A stretch of DNA of 64,000 bases from Trogon surrucura. Lineage: Eukaryota; Chordata; Aves; Trogoniformes; Trogonidae. The notes under the pieces were generated by a model, which saw nothing but the letters and a program-made list of their open reading frames with translations, was not told the origin of the DNA and did no database searches. The position numbers were made by a program, and so were the translations under genes. Positions 47,537-59,900 of this stretch are shown in pieces. The number at the start of each line of letters is the position of its first letter. Position 1 is the first letter of the stretch. The stretch is taken from NCBI GenBank assembly GCA_020746105.1, contig CM036618.1, positions 13,809,001 to 13,873,000 on the forward strand. Reading direction: 5' to 3'.

Positions 47537-47688
47537 CTTTAACTAGACCAGGTTGCTCAAAGCTCCGTCAAGCCTGATCTCGAACGCATCCAGGGATGAG
47601 CCTCCACCACTTCTCTGGGCAACCTGTTCCAGTCTCTCACCAGCCTCATAGTAAAGAACTTCTTCCTAACATCTAATCCTAACATCTA
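47537..47688 (-). mobile_element. CR1, right half of the split copy
   Basis: AACTAGACCAGGTTGCTCAA, AGCTCCGTCAAGCCTGATCT, CTCTGGGCAACCTGTTCCAG and AGTAAAGAACTTCTTCCTAA continue the reversed 3' UTR from where the left half stopped. It ends in a small CTAACATCTAAT duplication. Confidence 0.92.
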
Positions 47689-50600
47689 AGTGTCACCAGG
47701 CAATGTGTTCTTTCTGTCAAAAAGAAACTTTAAAGACACAGTGGACTTTAGATCCACAAAGTAAGATGGCATAAGAATGAAGGGCATGGGAGGAGCCAGG
47801 AAAAACCTCCATTTTTGATGATGTGGACCCACTAGAGATATATTTCAAGAAGCTAGAAGGAAATCCTGCAACTGTTATAAATGCCTTGCGAAGGATTATG
47901 ATACGGTGAACTATGACCAGAAAAATTGACACTGCTCTCTTGAGCAAGGAGGAAAGAAGTTCCCAGACCAAAGATTTCTTTACAGTTCAGTTTGTAATGC
48001 ACTTTCATGAATAGCAATTAAACAAAGTGTCTTATTCATAGCATGTGGTTCCCCACAATCGTGAACTTATGCAAAAGTGAGCTGACTTTGAAGTAGTCAT
48101 TGAGATATTTTTGATTTTCTGCCTAGTATTGAATGCACTGCAGATGATGGCTTTCACCTCAATGTTTCATTTGGTTATAATTTTTCGTTCACTTAAATCC
48201 TCAACCATTAATCCACAGACATTGGCTGGTAGGACATTGGGGTAACAAAAGGAGCATCTGTAACAAGGTAGATATTTTGTATTGAAGTCAGTATTGTGTG
48301 TTCAACAGATGCAGTTGCATATACCTGCATAATACAAAATTTCAAAAAAGGTAAAGATCACCATCATTGCTGAATTCATGTTTGAGTGGGAAGGGAACAA
48401 CCTGATTTTTGCTGCCAGAATTTTGAGATTGTTTTGATTCCAAAGGTTTTTCGTTTTGAACAATGAAGTCAAAGCATCATTCTTCAGCTGTGTCCTTAGC
48501 CTGAATACACACACAGAATATTCAAAGAGTACTTTTCTTCACGAATGAATGAACTCCAGAAGGCAACTGTTAATCTTTGGGAGAACTGGGAATTCAGTAG
48601 ACTGACAATGGTGAATCTTTGCTGAAATGAGCCATATTTCATTTGTGCATGTTGCTTTGCTCTCTACGTGCCCCTGGTTCTTGTGAGCATTACTCAGTCC
48701 TCAGATTTGCCACAGTTCAGTCTGATATAGCAGCTTGTTGCAGCCCAACTCATGCGGTGTTTCACCTTGCTCCTCCATCTCTCCTTCCTCTGCCAAGTCC
48801 GTTACCCACTGTATCTTTGACTCTGTGGATGTGATGGAAAGCATCTCTTTTCACATCTTCAGGCCCAGTATATCTGGACCCAAATCTGGATGGCACAAGG
48901 GCAATCTTCTCCTGCTCTGTGGTTGTCACTGAAGAATCTATCCTACCTGTGCACTCCAGGGTGGACTGTCAGACTTCTAATGGTCTAGTTTCAAGTGACA
49001 GGGTTGCTTGACCTGAAAAATAACTGGATGAAACACAGACACTTTGATCTGGGTATGGTAGGTACTCTTTGAGCAGATCTGCTGCTGCAATGAGACAGGA
49101 TTCAAGACAAGCAGCTGGAGTCTGGTATGTAGGATTTTCTGGACTAAAGCCAGGGAGTTTAGTTAATAATCAGCAAGCTCCATCTTTTAATTGGCTGACA
49201 ACTTCAGGCCCTAAGTGCCCAGTTATTCATACAGGAGCCAGCACAACTGGAAAAGACTTGTATTGGCTACAGCCTTCATAGTCGGTTTACTCTGTCAAAA
49301 GTGATTGAATTAATCTGTTTCTTTGCAGACAAAACACAGGTTGTAAGTGGCTTGTAGGCTGGAGAGCCTCTGAATCAAACCATGCATCTGTCTCAGTCTG
49401 AGCGGTTCCACCTTTATAAACAGCTGGTGTGAAGTTCTTTTCTGCTTTCTCCAGATAATATCAGACTTGAGGTCTGGAAAGCCTACAGCTTTCTGTATTG
49501 TCTCTGTCTTTAAACCTGAGTTGCAGATAAAAGAAGGTATGTGATACTAGGCAAGAATACTCTGTTCCACGAAAGTGTCTATGCTCTTGGTAGTTGTGAG
49601 TGGCCAACCTGTTGTGATGGGTAACTGTACCTGATAATAAGAAGTCTCTCTCTAAGACTTATCTTACTTGAGTCTTTGCCTTTGAGCGTTTTGTTGCAGA
49701 ATTATGGTCTGAGCTGAACTTCCCTTAAAACCAGGAGCCTATAAGATCTGTTAGATAATATGAAGTTAAATACTTTGCAACCAGATGGCCAAATCTCTAG
49801 AAAACCTTCTGCAATGTATATGCGTCAATCCAATGCCCTTGTGAAATTCAGGTTGACAAAAGATTTGGGGGAATGATGCCTTAGGAGAGATGTATGTGTG
49901 CCCAGGGCACTAAGGTGGGAAAAACAACACTGAGGAAAGACACACTAGTCACTCTCCAAACAAGTATTGAAAGCCTGACCCTCAAAACAAACAAACAGGT
50001 AAACAAACAGAGCTTATCAAGAATGATTTTTTGGGTTTATAAAGTGCTGGCTGAAAGAGGAATGAACCTGTTCCAACAGGAAGAAATCTCCTCTTGTTTG
50101 CTTCCTCCTAAGGTCAGTTAAAGAGGGCTTTGTATAGTCTTTGTAAAGAGAAGAGATTGGTGAAACACCTGATTTTAGCACTCGTATCTCCTCCAAACTG
50201 AAACAAGCTTCAAGACTCACTTGTTTTGCTAACCTGGAAGGTCACTGCAGAAAGTCCGCCATGGAAGCGAATGGAGAAGAGACACAAAATCCTTGAGCGT
50301 CACACAGAAAAAGATATATCTGAATTATCCCTGTGAAAAATTCTGGCACTGGGGGACAGAGCAATGAAAAAACAGGAAAGCCACTGAGGCAGTGGGAGGA
50401 TGGGCAGAAAATGTCTGCTCCTGTATATGAAATTACCTGGAAAATAAGGGAAGAAGGGAGGTCATGGCAGTCTAGAAGAGAAATTATGCCAAACTGGCAA
50501 TATGTCTAGGCAGCAGGGATGATGAGGAAGAGACTAATATTTTAAGTATTGTAGAGAAAGAAGCAGCAGGACATTAGGATGGGAAAAAGGGTGAAAGAAA

Positions 50601-50689
50601 TGAAAGGTGACATGAAGGTTGAGAGCCTGAAAAGAGAAAGAAAATGTTTCAGCCTCCAAAGATCCAACTGTGATTATGCAGCTGTCAGC

Positions 50690-50900
50690 CCTGCCCCTTT
50701 AATTAAGTAATTGATTAATTAAAATAAAGCACTTAATCTCTCCATTTACATATTATGCCTCCCACTAACCAGTGCTGACTGCGGGGCCCTCATCAGAAAG
50801 CTCCTTCCTATTTGAATTCATGTTGGTTCCCAAACATATTACTTTGTAAATAGGAAATGACAACATTGGCTCAGCGCCCCAGTATCGTCGCAGCATTGCC
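50690..50900. promoter_or_regulatory. Candidate conserved non-coding element
   Basis: A cluster of homeodomain-type TAAT/ATTA cores (TTTAATTAAGTAATTGATTA, then ACTTAATC) followed by GC-balanced, non-repetitive sequence with several CpG. The look is that of a developmental enhancer core. Conservation cannot be tested here. Confidence 0.25.
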
Positions 50901-53900
50901 ATATGTCAGTATCATGCTAAACATAGTAAGCAGAAGACCCAACAATATAATTATTGAGGACATCTGTCAGCAGCACAAGCTACATCTGGGATTAGTAGCT
51001 GTAATGCTGGAAAGACCTATAAGAAGCAGAGAGGAAAGTCCTTTTGTGTTGGCTTGGATTTTCAAGAATAGGACCCAGATCCTCAGCTGGTATAAATTTA
51101 AGCCATTCAAAGAAGCTAATGAATCCAGCATCAGCTGATACTAGCTAAGAATCTGACACTGAAAATGAGGCCAATGTCATTAAGTACAAGATCTAATATT
51201 TTCTGTGTTAAGGTAGAATGCCTCAAACCAATCTGAGTTTATAACATGGAAGATCATTTCTTAGCAAGGCCAGCAGGTATAGACTGTCTTTTATCTGAGA
51301 TCTGAAGGATTTGAGAACAAGTCCAGAAAGCTCATGAAGGTCATTAAAAATTCTCTTTAACGTTCTTTGTACATCAAGCATGCAGTAGTGTGATTTTATA
51401 TTTCAACTAAATTGTAGGTAGAAAAAATTTAATCTTTTGAGGATATTTAACACTCACTAAAGATTCTTCATCCACAGAAGAGTTTTTCTTGTAGTCTACA
51501 TGAGCAGACTGGTGAACCCAGTGACACATACAGATTATACCTATTTATTAATCTGAGGGCAAGCTCCTGTTGGGAAGCCAAGTAGCTGCATTAGTGAAAA
51601 GCAGCATTTGAGTTAATATCCCCTGTAGAAATCATATAGCCATGTTTGTGCCATGCTGTGCTCATTCTGACATACCATAGCTCTCAGCAAGACTCAATAT
51701 TTCTAACACCAGGTTGCTCTAATATTGCTTATATGGCATCTGGGCTGGATGTTATCCATGTTTAAATACGTGGCAGAAAGGCTTCACTCCATGTCTCTGT
51801 GTACAAGCCCCGAGGTTTTCTAGTCAGTTCACAGACCTATTGTTTAAGCAGCAAGTATACAATGAGGAGTTGCATCGCCGTCTTCCACAGAGAAGCCAAA
51901 GGGATTACGCCTAAGAAATGTTGACAAGCAGAGACTGAACAATGACAAGAAAAGTTGCTTTCCGAAGAAAGTGCCTTCTGATGTATTAGATGAGAAATAC
52001 GGGAGAAAAAAAGTTAATCTCCCCTGATAAAAGGTTTTCCTGCATACGTCACATAGAACTTTTCATTCATTTACATTGCAGATTAATGAACAAGATCATC
52101 TTTGCCCCTCAGTCAGGTTTCTAGTCAAGAGACAGTGAGCTTGTATACTGATCTCTCTCTTTTTCTGGCTTTGAAAGATTTGTTTGAACCCTAAATCCAC
52201 AATCTATATGTGATGAAAAATTTTAAGATCATAGAATTGACAGAATGTAGATATATTTTTTTCCTAAAACGGAAAAAAAACCTTCTTAATGTCAATATAC
52301 TGAGAATTTTGTGAGATCTAAGAAATTCCCACTAAACCTCACTCATTTAGCAGGAGTTTTACTGAGACTGTATATATCTGTGCCTATATATGAGCTAAGT
52401 GTTTAAACTCTTCTGTAGTCAGTGAAGACACGGCCCATAAAGCCTGTAGATCCAGAGGGTGATTCAGCTGACTAAAGGATCTACTTTAACTTTGATGCTT
52501 TGAATTGCCTGCCTGAGATGTTTATTGCTCTCCCTTGACTGCAGAGGAAGCACATGGAGCCTAATGCCCTAACTGAATGCCTCTGTATATTTTTTCTCCC
52601 CTTCAACACTTTCCAGGCTGGCAAAAGAGGTAGCAAATTTACTGAGGCTAAAAATATCAGTTATTATGATGAAAGGCAAAAAAAAATTAATTCAGAATAA
52701 AAATAATGTGATACAAACCTGCAACTGCACCCAAGCCATCAAAGTATTTTCATTTATGTAACACATAAAGGGCATTTTCTTGCCAGAATTCAGTTGTGCC
52801 TCTTCTAGGCAGGACAGGAGGAAAAAGAGGTACAAGCACTGAAGAGGGGATGAAGGACTGAATGTATATTTGAAGGGTCTTGCTTCTGTAGGTGCTCTTC
52901 AGTGGCTGAACACTGCTTGAAGCTTGTGTGAGTGTGATGGATGGAAGCGTGTGATTATTCAGTGACTGCATGTCATGACTTTTCTGTCAAAGGTAGGGTC
53001 TGAATGAGCAGTTGTTTTGTTTAATTTTCTTAATAAAACAGGATCTAAAATAGTTTCAAGCCTCTGGACTCATATAACTTCAACCTCTCCTCCTCGAGTG
53101 TCAAAAAAGCTGAGGAAAATTTTCTTTCACTTTGAAAAATAATGAAAAAACCCTAAAGCTTACACTTTATTTTGATAGCAATGGGAAGTTTAAAAAAATT
53201 TGGAAATGTCATATTGTTTAATTTTCAGGATTTTTTTTTTCCTTGAGTAACTGAAGATAGCTAGGTTTATTTTGATATTAAGATGCAAGACAGTACAAAT
53301 GGCTCAAGCCAATGGCCTGACCCTGAAAACACAAATTTATCTGCATCATTGACCCTATTCACTTCATTGACATTACTTATATTTGGAATATCTCTGTCCC
53401 AATTAACAGTTTGCAGGATCTGTTTCCAAGTGGGGGTGAAGTAATACTCAGATACACACCCTTAGCTTGGGGGTAGATTTCGCCGTTACCGTTGAGGGAA
53501 AACACCCAGTTCAGAAAACTATTCTGTTTTTTTTCTAAAAATAAAAAGACAGTTTAAGAAACACCGACATACCGAATTAATAACTTATTCTTGGCTGATT
53601 GCAGCTCTGTAGTGAATTTTGATGGTTGAGTTGAAAATAGTGCTTGGATGAGAAGGAGTCTATAATAGAAACCATGCAGGAGCTTAATAATACCCGCAGT
53701 GCCAGTGAGTTAGTGCTCTACCCAGAGAGCTCGTAAGAATATCAGTCATAGGCGGAACTATGTACCTATCAGACTTGTTCACCAAAAGATTAATTTCAAA
53801 ACCTATAGACTCAGTTTCATGAGTTTAACTATGTTTGAATGGTCTGTGAATTTTAGGATAATATATAGTTGACATGCATCTCGATAGGAACTGTTAGACG

Positions 53901-56900
53901 CGTACAGCTTGCCTTTATTTGCAATGCTATAGACCTTATGAGCATTCACTTGGGTGTAGCATATTTAATTTTTTAATGGGCTAATGCTTGTTCTTTCAGG
54001 AGAGTTTCTCTACATACAAAGCAATTACTTAAACCACTGCTTGTTTAGCTCACCTAACCAGAGCAGTCACGTAATCTTTAGGCCTTTTCATATCTTGCCA
54101 GCATTTTTATTAATGGAATAGGGTTGTTCCTGTCTTAAATACTCTTTACAAATGTTTTCAGACAGAACAAGGATGTGAATAACCTAGTGTTCAGCGATGG
54201 GTTTTGAATAGATTCTTATTCTCCTGTCTGATTTTTGACAAAGGAAATACAGTAGCCACCACATAGACCACATTTATACAATTGCACTTGATTTTTGTTT
54301 AAGGCAGTTAGCTAATACTTGTGGTCTAGCAGGGAGGATTTGAGGCAGAAACAGAGGATGGAGTCAAGAGTTTTCCTTGTTCATATTTCCAAAGCACTCC
54401 TCCAAGCACTCTTACTTTTTCTTTGGGATCGCACTGCAAAGCCTGGCTGAAATTTTGATTTTCATATTATCTGCTTAATGACCTGCTACAGTGTCTTACC
54501 GCTGTGATTTCTTCTTCCTTGTCATGAGGGCACATATATGCTCAAACAGCAAAGAGCACTTACGTTCAAACCTATGTTAAACCCCAAACTGTACATCCTC
54601 ATGCCTAGAGTTTCACACGCAATAGCAGGTTTTCAGTCACCAGTTTCACAAAGACATTTCATGACTCCTTATGGCAGCTCTTTCTTTACTGAATTAATTC
54701 AGCTTCACACAACCCTCAGGATAATGGTATTTGCTAAAAATAAAGGAATAAATAACATCATTATTCTATTTCTGTATTTTTAAAAACCAGTGACTGACTC
54801 TCATTTTGGTCAAGCCCCTCTAAAATCACAACAATTCTCTTGACATCAAAGGAATTACCTTTACGTCAAAGTGCTGTGAACTAATAAAGAATTTGGTCAG
54901 ACCATCTCATACTGTATGGGAAACATGTTACTTGTGATTAAGCTTGTAAAAATGAAGCAGCCACAACCTCTTTTCTTCTGTGTATTCAGTAATCAAACTC
55001 ACCCCTGTTGCATCTAAGTCCCTGCCAGGGTGCACTAGCACATGACTATCATCTGTTACGTATTTGTTTATTCCTCTCCTTCCCAGGCAATAATCATGTG
55101 CAATGACCAATGGAATATTTAAAATACACCCTATATACTATACTAGTCAAGGTAAGGTCAAAGATGTGCAGATTGCTTTTGCAGCAGGAGGTGGTGAGCT
55201 TTGTTATAACTCTATGTTCCCGTGGGAATTTAATTCCCACTTTGGGTCAACTCCGAGGGAACTCTGGCTCTTGCACTGACACACTTACAAATGTTTTACC
55301 AAAACAGCTGCTCTGTCTGGGAAAATTTTAATGTGCTGGTTGTAAGTGTTCCTTCTTCTCAAGATGCTACCAGTGGGCTCACATTGCCTTTACATTTTCC
55401 TCTTTCATACAAAACGAGGTCTTGCTTAATTTTCACTTCTCACTTTTAAAATAAACTTAAGTCCTTCAAGTTGTATCAGTGGAAATGTCTTTATTTAACA
55501 CTTCACCATACTGAATAAGCCCCTCGAAGTACTGCTGTTTTCTGCCTCATCAATAGAGATGATATTCTCAGAAAGCACCATGTGGAGCTTTACACTTGTT
55601 GTAAACTAACCATCCAAAGGCATTAAAAGCAGGGGAACATAAAAATATCTCACAGAGGGAAAGCAGGGAGGAGGGCAGCAAACAATGCAAAAAGCCTAAA
55701 TATATAGGGGAAATTCATCATAATGGAAGAAACACATTGAAGAAAGGGGATTTAAAAATAGAAGAACATTCCACATTTGAAAAGTACAGCAATTGTGATA
55801 AAAGCTCATAAAAAGCAAAATATAATTACGAGGTACAGAATTTGAACAAAAGACGTGCTTGAATGGTTAACATGCTGGCTTTGCTCACTGCTAGTATTGT
55901 TATTTCAAAGTGGTGTTGAACAGTGCTGCAGTCAAGTCTAGGAGGAAGATTACAAACTGTTAGAGCACTACTGGCAACACAGAACATTATTTGCCAGCAG
56001 GCTGGTCCCAGGGTCTGAATTTAAAAGCATGTGCATAGTAGTGAACATGCTTAATTTTTATAGCAACACATTACCTTCAGATTGGATTAATTATTGCAGT
56101 GGTTTACATTAAAAACTTGTGATCTGATTCTGCAATTAAATAGTAAATTAAACGTTGCTGCTTTAGGTACAGCTGATTCCTTTCATTTTCTTCTACAGTG
56201 AAACACTCCAGTACAATGGGCTCTGAAAACAATTTTTAATGCTGACTCTTCTGCTTTCTAGCTTCATTTGTGGGGGTACACAAGCAACCATAATAACAGC
56301 CTCAAACATAACTTTCAAAACAAACCGCTTTTGTACTTCAAAAGAGATATGTCCCCATTTCTTTCTTATATGTATTTTCTCAAGCCTTTTATTCTCCAAA
56401 AAGAAATACAGAGCTGACCTGACAAAAACACTTTTCTTGACAGAATAATCAAAATTATCCTGCCTGAGTAAATCTGAGAGCTCTTTTCCTGTTAGTGCTG
56501 CCTGGGAGCATAAAGGTGTATATTTTGTTTGTGTCTCTTGGAAAAAAATGTGGACTAGAGCATAAAAGAAGATAATTATATTTAAACGTGGAGTCTTACC
56601 AGTCCTCTGATTCTCGGGAGACAAATATCTCTCATCTCAGATGGAGACCCGTTGAATTCATTGAAGGCACATAAGGGCCTTGAGGGCTATAGCTGTAATG
56701 GGGGTCTAGATGCTAACCTGCTTCACCCAAAACATCCCAATACTGCTACCCGGGAAGGCAACACACTCCCTGGGTTTTGACACTCTCCAGATGTCTATAG
56801 TGCTCGAAGGGTCAAAGCTGGCAAGTGTGTTATGAACTTATTTCCCAGAGTATCCCTAGAAAGAAAGGAAAACTGATATAGCTCCTTTTTTTCACTTACT

Positions 56901-59900
56901 CATCTTGAATGAAGGACATGCTTTGTAATGTAGAGAGCTCACTCTCATCTGCTTTATTAAGTTCTTGTTACAGGGTGAAAGTCTCAAAAGCAGTTCTTTA
57001 GAATAGTCTATTTCCACAGCTAAGGCAAGTGGAAATCAGCACAAGAGGAACAGGTGAATGTTACGGAGGGAATGCAACTAATACAAGTTCTTATATTAAA
57101 AAACCCAATCAAACAAACAAAAAAACCCCAATAAAACAAAACCAAGCTCCAACCAAGTAAACCCCCCGCTTACCAAGAAAAGCAGCTAACATGTCTTTGC
57201 AGCACTTTGTCAGAATTTATGTTGCAGACTTACCCCCTCATCCTGGTCCTCTCTTCATCCATATGATGCTCAGGTTATCCAAACCTGCCTGGAGCAGCAT
57301 ACCTGTGTTTTCTTGTATGGAAACCGAGGACAGAAGGGAAGAGCAATTGAGTTTCAGCAAGGCCAAAGCACACACTTAAGATGGGGATCAGACAAAGTCT
57401 AGACAGATTCCTTAGCTTTTTTTTTTTTTTTAAGAGACTCTAATACTAACCATTTGGTCCTTATAAAACATCCGAACTATTGTATGTGTTAATATTCTTT
57501 GGGTGAAGCATCAAAAAACTCTCGCTTCAGAGTCTGCTGTTCTGTTCTGAGTCTGTTATTGTAATATATGCAACATTTCCTCTTTCTTATTTAAATGCAA
57601 AGACTTAAAACATTCAAAAAGACTAATTGAAAAAATACATGTCTGAAAAAATGTTTTTAACTCATTTGAAGGAGGACTGAGAGTAATGCTGCATGTACTT
57701 ATAAATAAGACTTTAGAAAATGAAGGGCTTTCAGATGGTGACTCTCTCTTTCACACCCTTTATTGCCTTGTATAAACTATCTTGCACTTTATGAGGGACA
57801 GAAGTTCCTGGAGTTGGACTCATGCAGTGTGATGGGAATCTCTGCTGGCCACCCTCCCCATGTGAATCAGACAACAGCCCCACACCAATGCGGAAAGCAG
57901 TAAAGCTGATCTTTGGTCAGCTGGTTTAACCGTGCTGTCTTTAAATCCTGTATTGCTAGACCAGTTATTTATTAAAAAAAAAAGGCTCTGTGAAGACAAG
58001 TCTGAGAGATAATGGCTTGGATAATCAGTCAATAGTTCCAGGGATTTTGAGAGACGTGAATCTAAGTCAGGAATTTATACACATTCGTGGTCTTTTCCCA
58101 TCTCAGTAGCACACTAAAGCTGCTTAAATAGAATGGAGTGGGGAAAATCAGCCACACCAGATGATTCATGTATGCCTCTGCCTCCACTCAACTCATATTT
58201 TAAACAACATCTCATTGAAGTTTATAATCAAATGCCTATATATTTCTCTTTATGGTATTGGTAAGCAATGGTCCCTTTGTCTATAGTCTGTCTCATAAAT
58301 ATAAAGTCAAGTGTTCTTTCAAGTTGTATTAGATCTAGGTATAGGAGACCTTTGTTAACCTAAATAGCTTAAAATTCTCCTAGTTATTACTAATTTTCTT
58401 AGAACCCTGCAGTTAAATTTACATTGGCAAGTTCATGGATTGCTCTTTGCCAAGAGAAAACTCGTATGGAAAAAGATGTTTCACATCCACATAGCTGATG
58501 AATATGTCTGATAAAATGATTGAATAATATGTTATCTTTAAAATATGTATATTTTTCCTCTGTGAATGATAGTAAAGTTGAGGCAGTTTTAGCAGCAAAC
58601 CTCCTTAGGAAATTGGAGATGGAGAATTAGAATGTTTTCTGCTGTCATCCACTCTATATTCTTTTTCTCTCTTCGAACAACTCAGATACTAAAATGCATC
58701 TGTCTGTCCTTGTTCTCTTTTGAATTTTCCAACTTAAAATACATCACACTTATCAGAATCACTGTGATTTTCATTTGGGAAAAATGATTTTCCTGACCCT
58801 TTTCATACTTTATTAGAGTCATGCAGAACTGTATGACTGTGGAAATTGTATTATTGTAAAGATTCAAAAGGATACATATGAGACACTTCAACAAACACCT
58901 CATGTACATGTATAGAAAAGAGCAAAAATGAAGGACTGTCAATTAAATCCATGACAGGCTACAGGTGAGAGCTAAGAGTAATCATACCATGTGAATATTT
59001 TCTTTTTATTTAGGTCTTCTGATAAAATAGAAAAATCAACGGAAGACTTACCTAGAGGGCTTCGGACTGTAAAAGACATTTAAAAAGATGTGGATCTAGT
59101 AGACCTTCTGAATCTCTACTTTTTAAAAGGTTTCTTTAGAGCTGAAGTGTAGGTCAGAAGCAAATCTGATTAAAAAATGGGATCTGAAAACAGATATAAG
59201 CTTGTAACGTGATGAGGGATCTCATTTGGAGACCAGCTCAGATAGGCTGTACACAGGACATCTGGCATAGGTGCGACAAGCCCACCTTAATGGGCACTTG
59301 CAACATCTGCTCTATGTCTGAGCCCAGCAAGCTCGACTCACCAAAACGCAGCACGCTTGCCAGTGATCCACAGGGTAGCTACGTTTTGTGCTTTCAGTAA
59401 GCCTGGCAACCACTACCAGAACGTGTGATGACCACCTCTGGTATTTCTGAATGTCAAACAGCCTAAACAGAACCATTATTTCCATTTGTGCGTCAAGTAT
59501 TTATCTTGAACAAACGTATTTCATCTAGGAGGAGTGGTAAGAGGCTAACATACTGCTAGCCCCCACAGTAAATCAGGCTGTAGACTGATGTGTCCCAGTC
59601 TTGAGCTGGAGATGGCTCTGACTTTCAAGAGCTTCAGTTTTCATTCTCAGACTTCTTCCATGTGTTGTTCCACAAAGACTTACTATGAAATAGGGCAAGT
59701 TGACACATAATCAGGGAATTCATCAAACACATCTCATTGTCAAGGAGGATTTTTTGATCTCACCGTCTTGAATTCGTCCAGTTTTATCTCCATTTAGATA
59801 TAGACACAGACCAATACTTCTTTGATATTTATGTTATAAGGTTATTTGTGAACTGCAGATCTATATGCCATTGTTCAAATACATTTAATTTAATCAGCAT

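Noticed and set aside
50857-51138. 93-codon plus-strand open frame
   Set aside because: Protein-like at first sight, but no domain, no splice sites I can defend and no neighbouring exon.
56193-56624. 143-codon minus-strand open frame
   Set aside because: No recognisable domain. Composition mirrors the AT-rich background and a plus-strand frame overlaps it.
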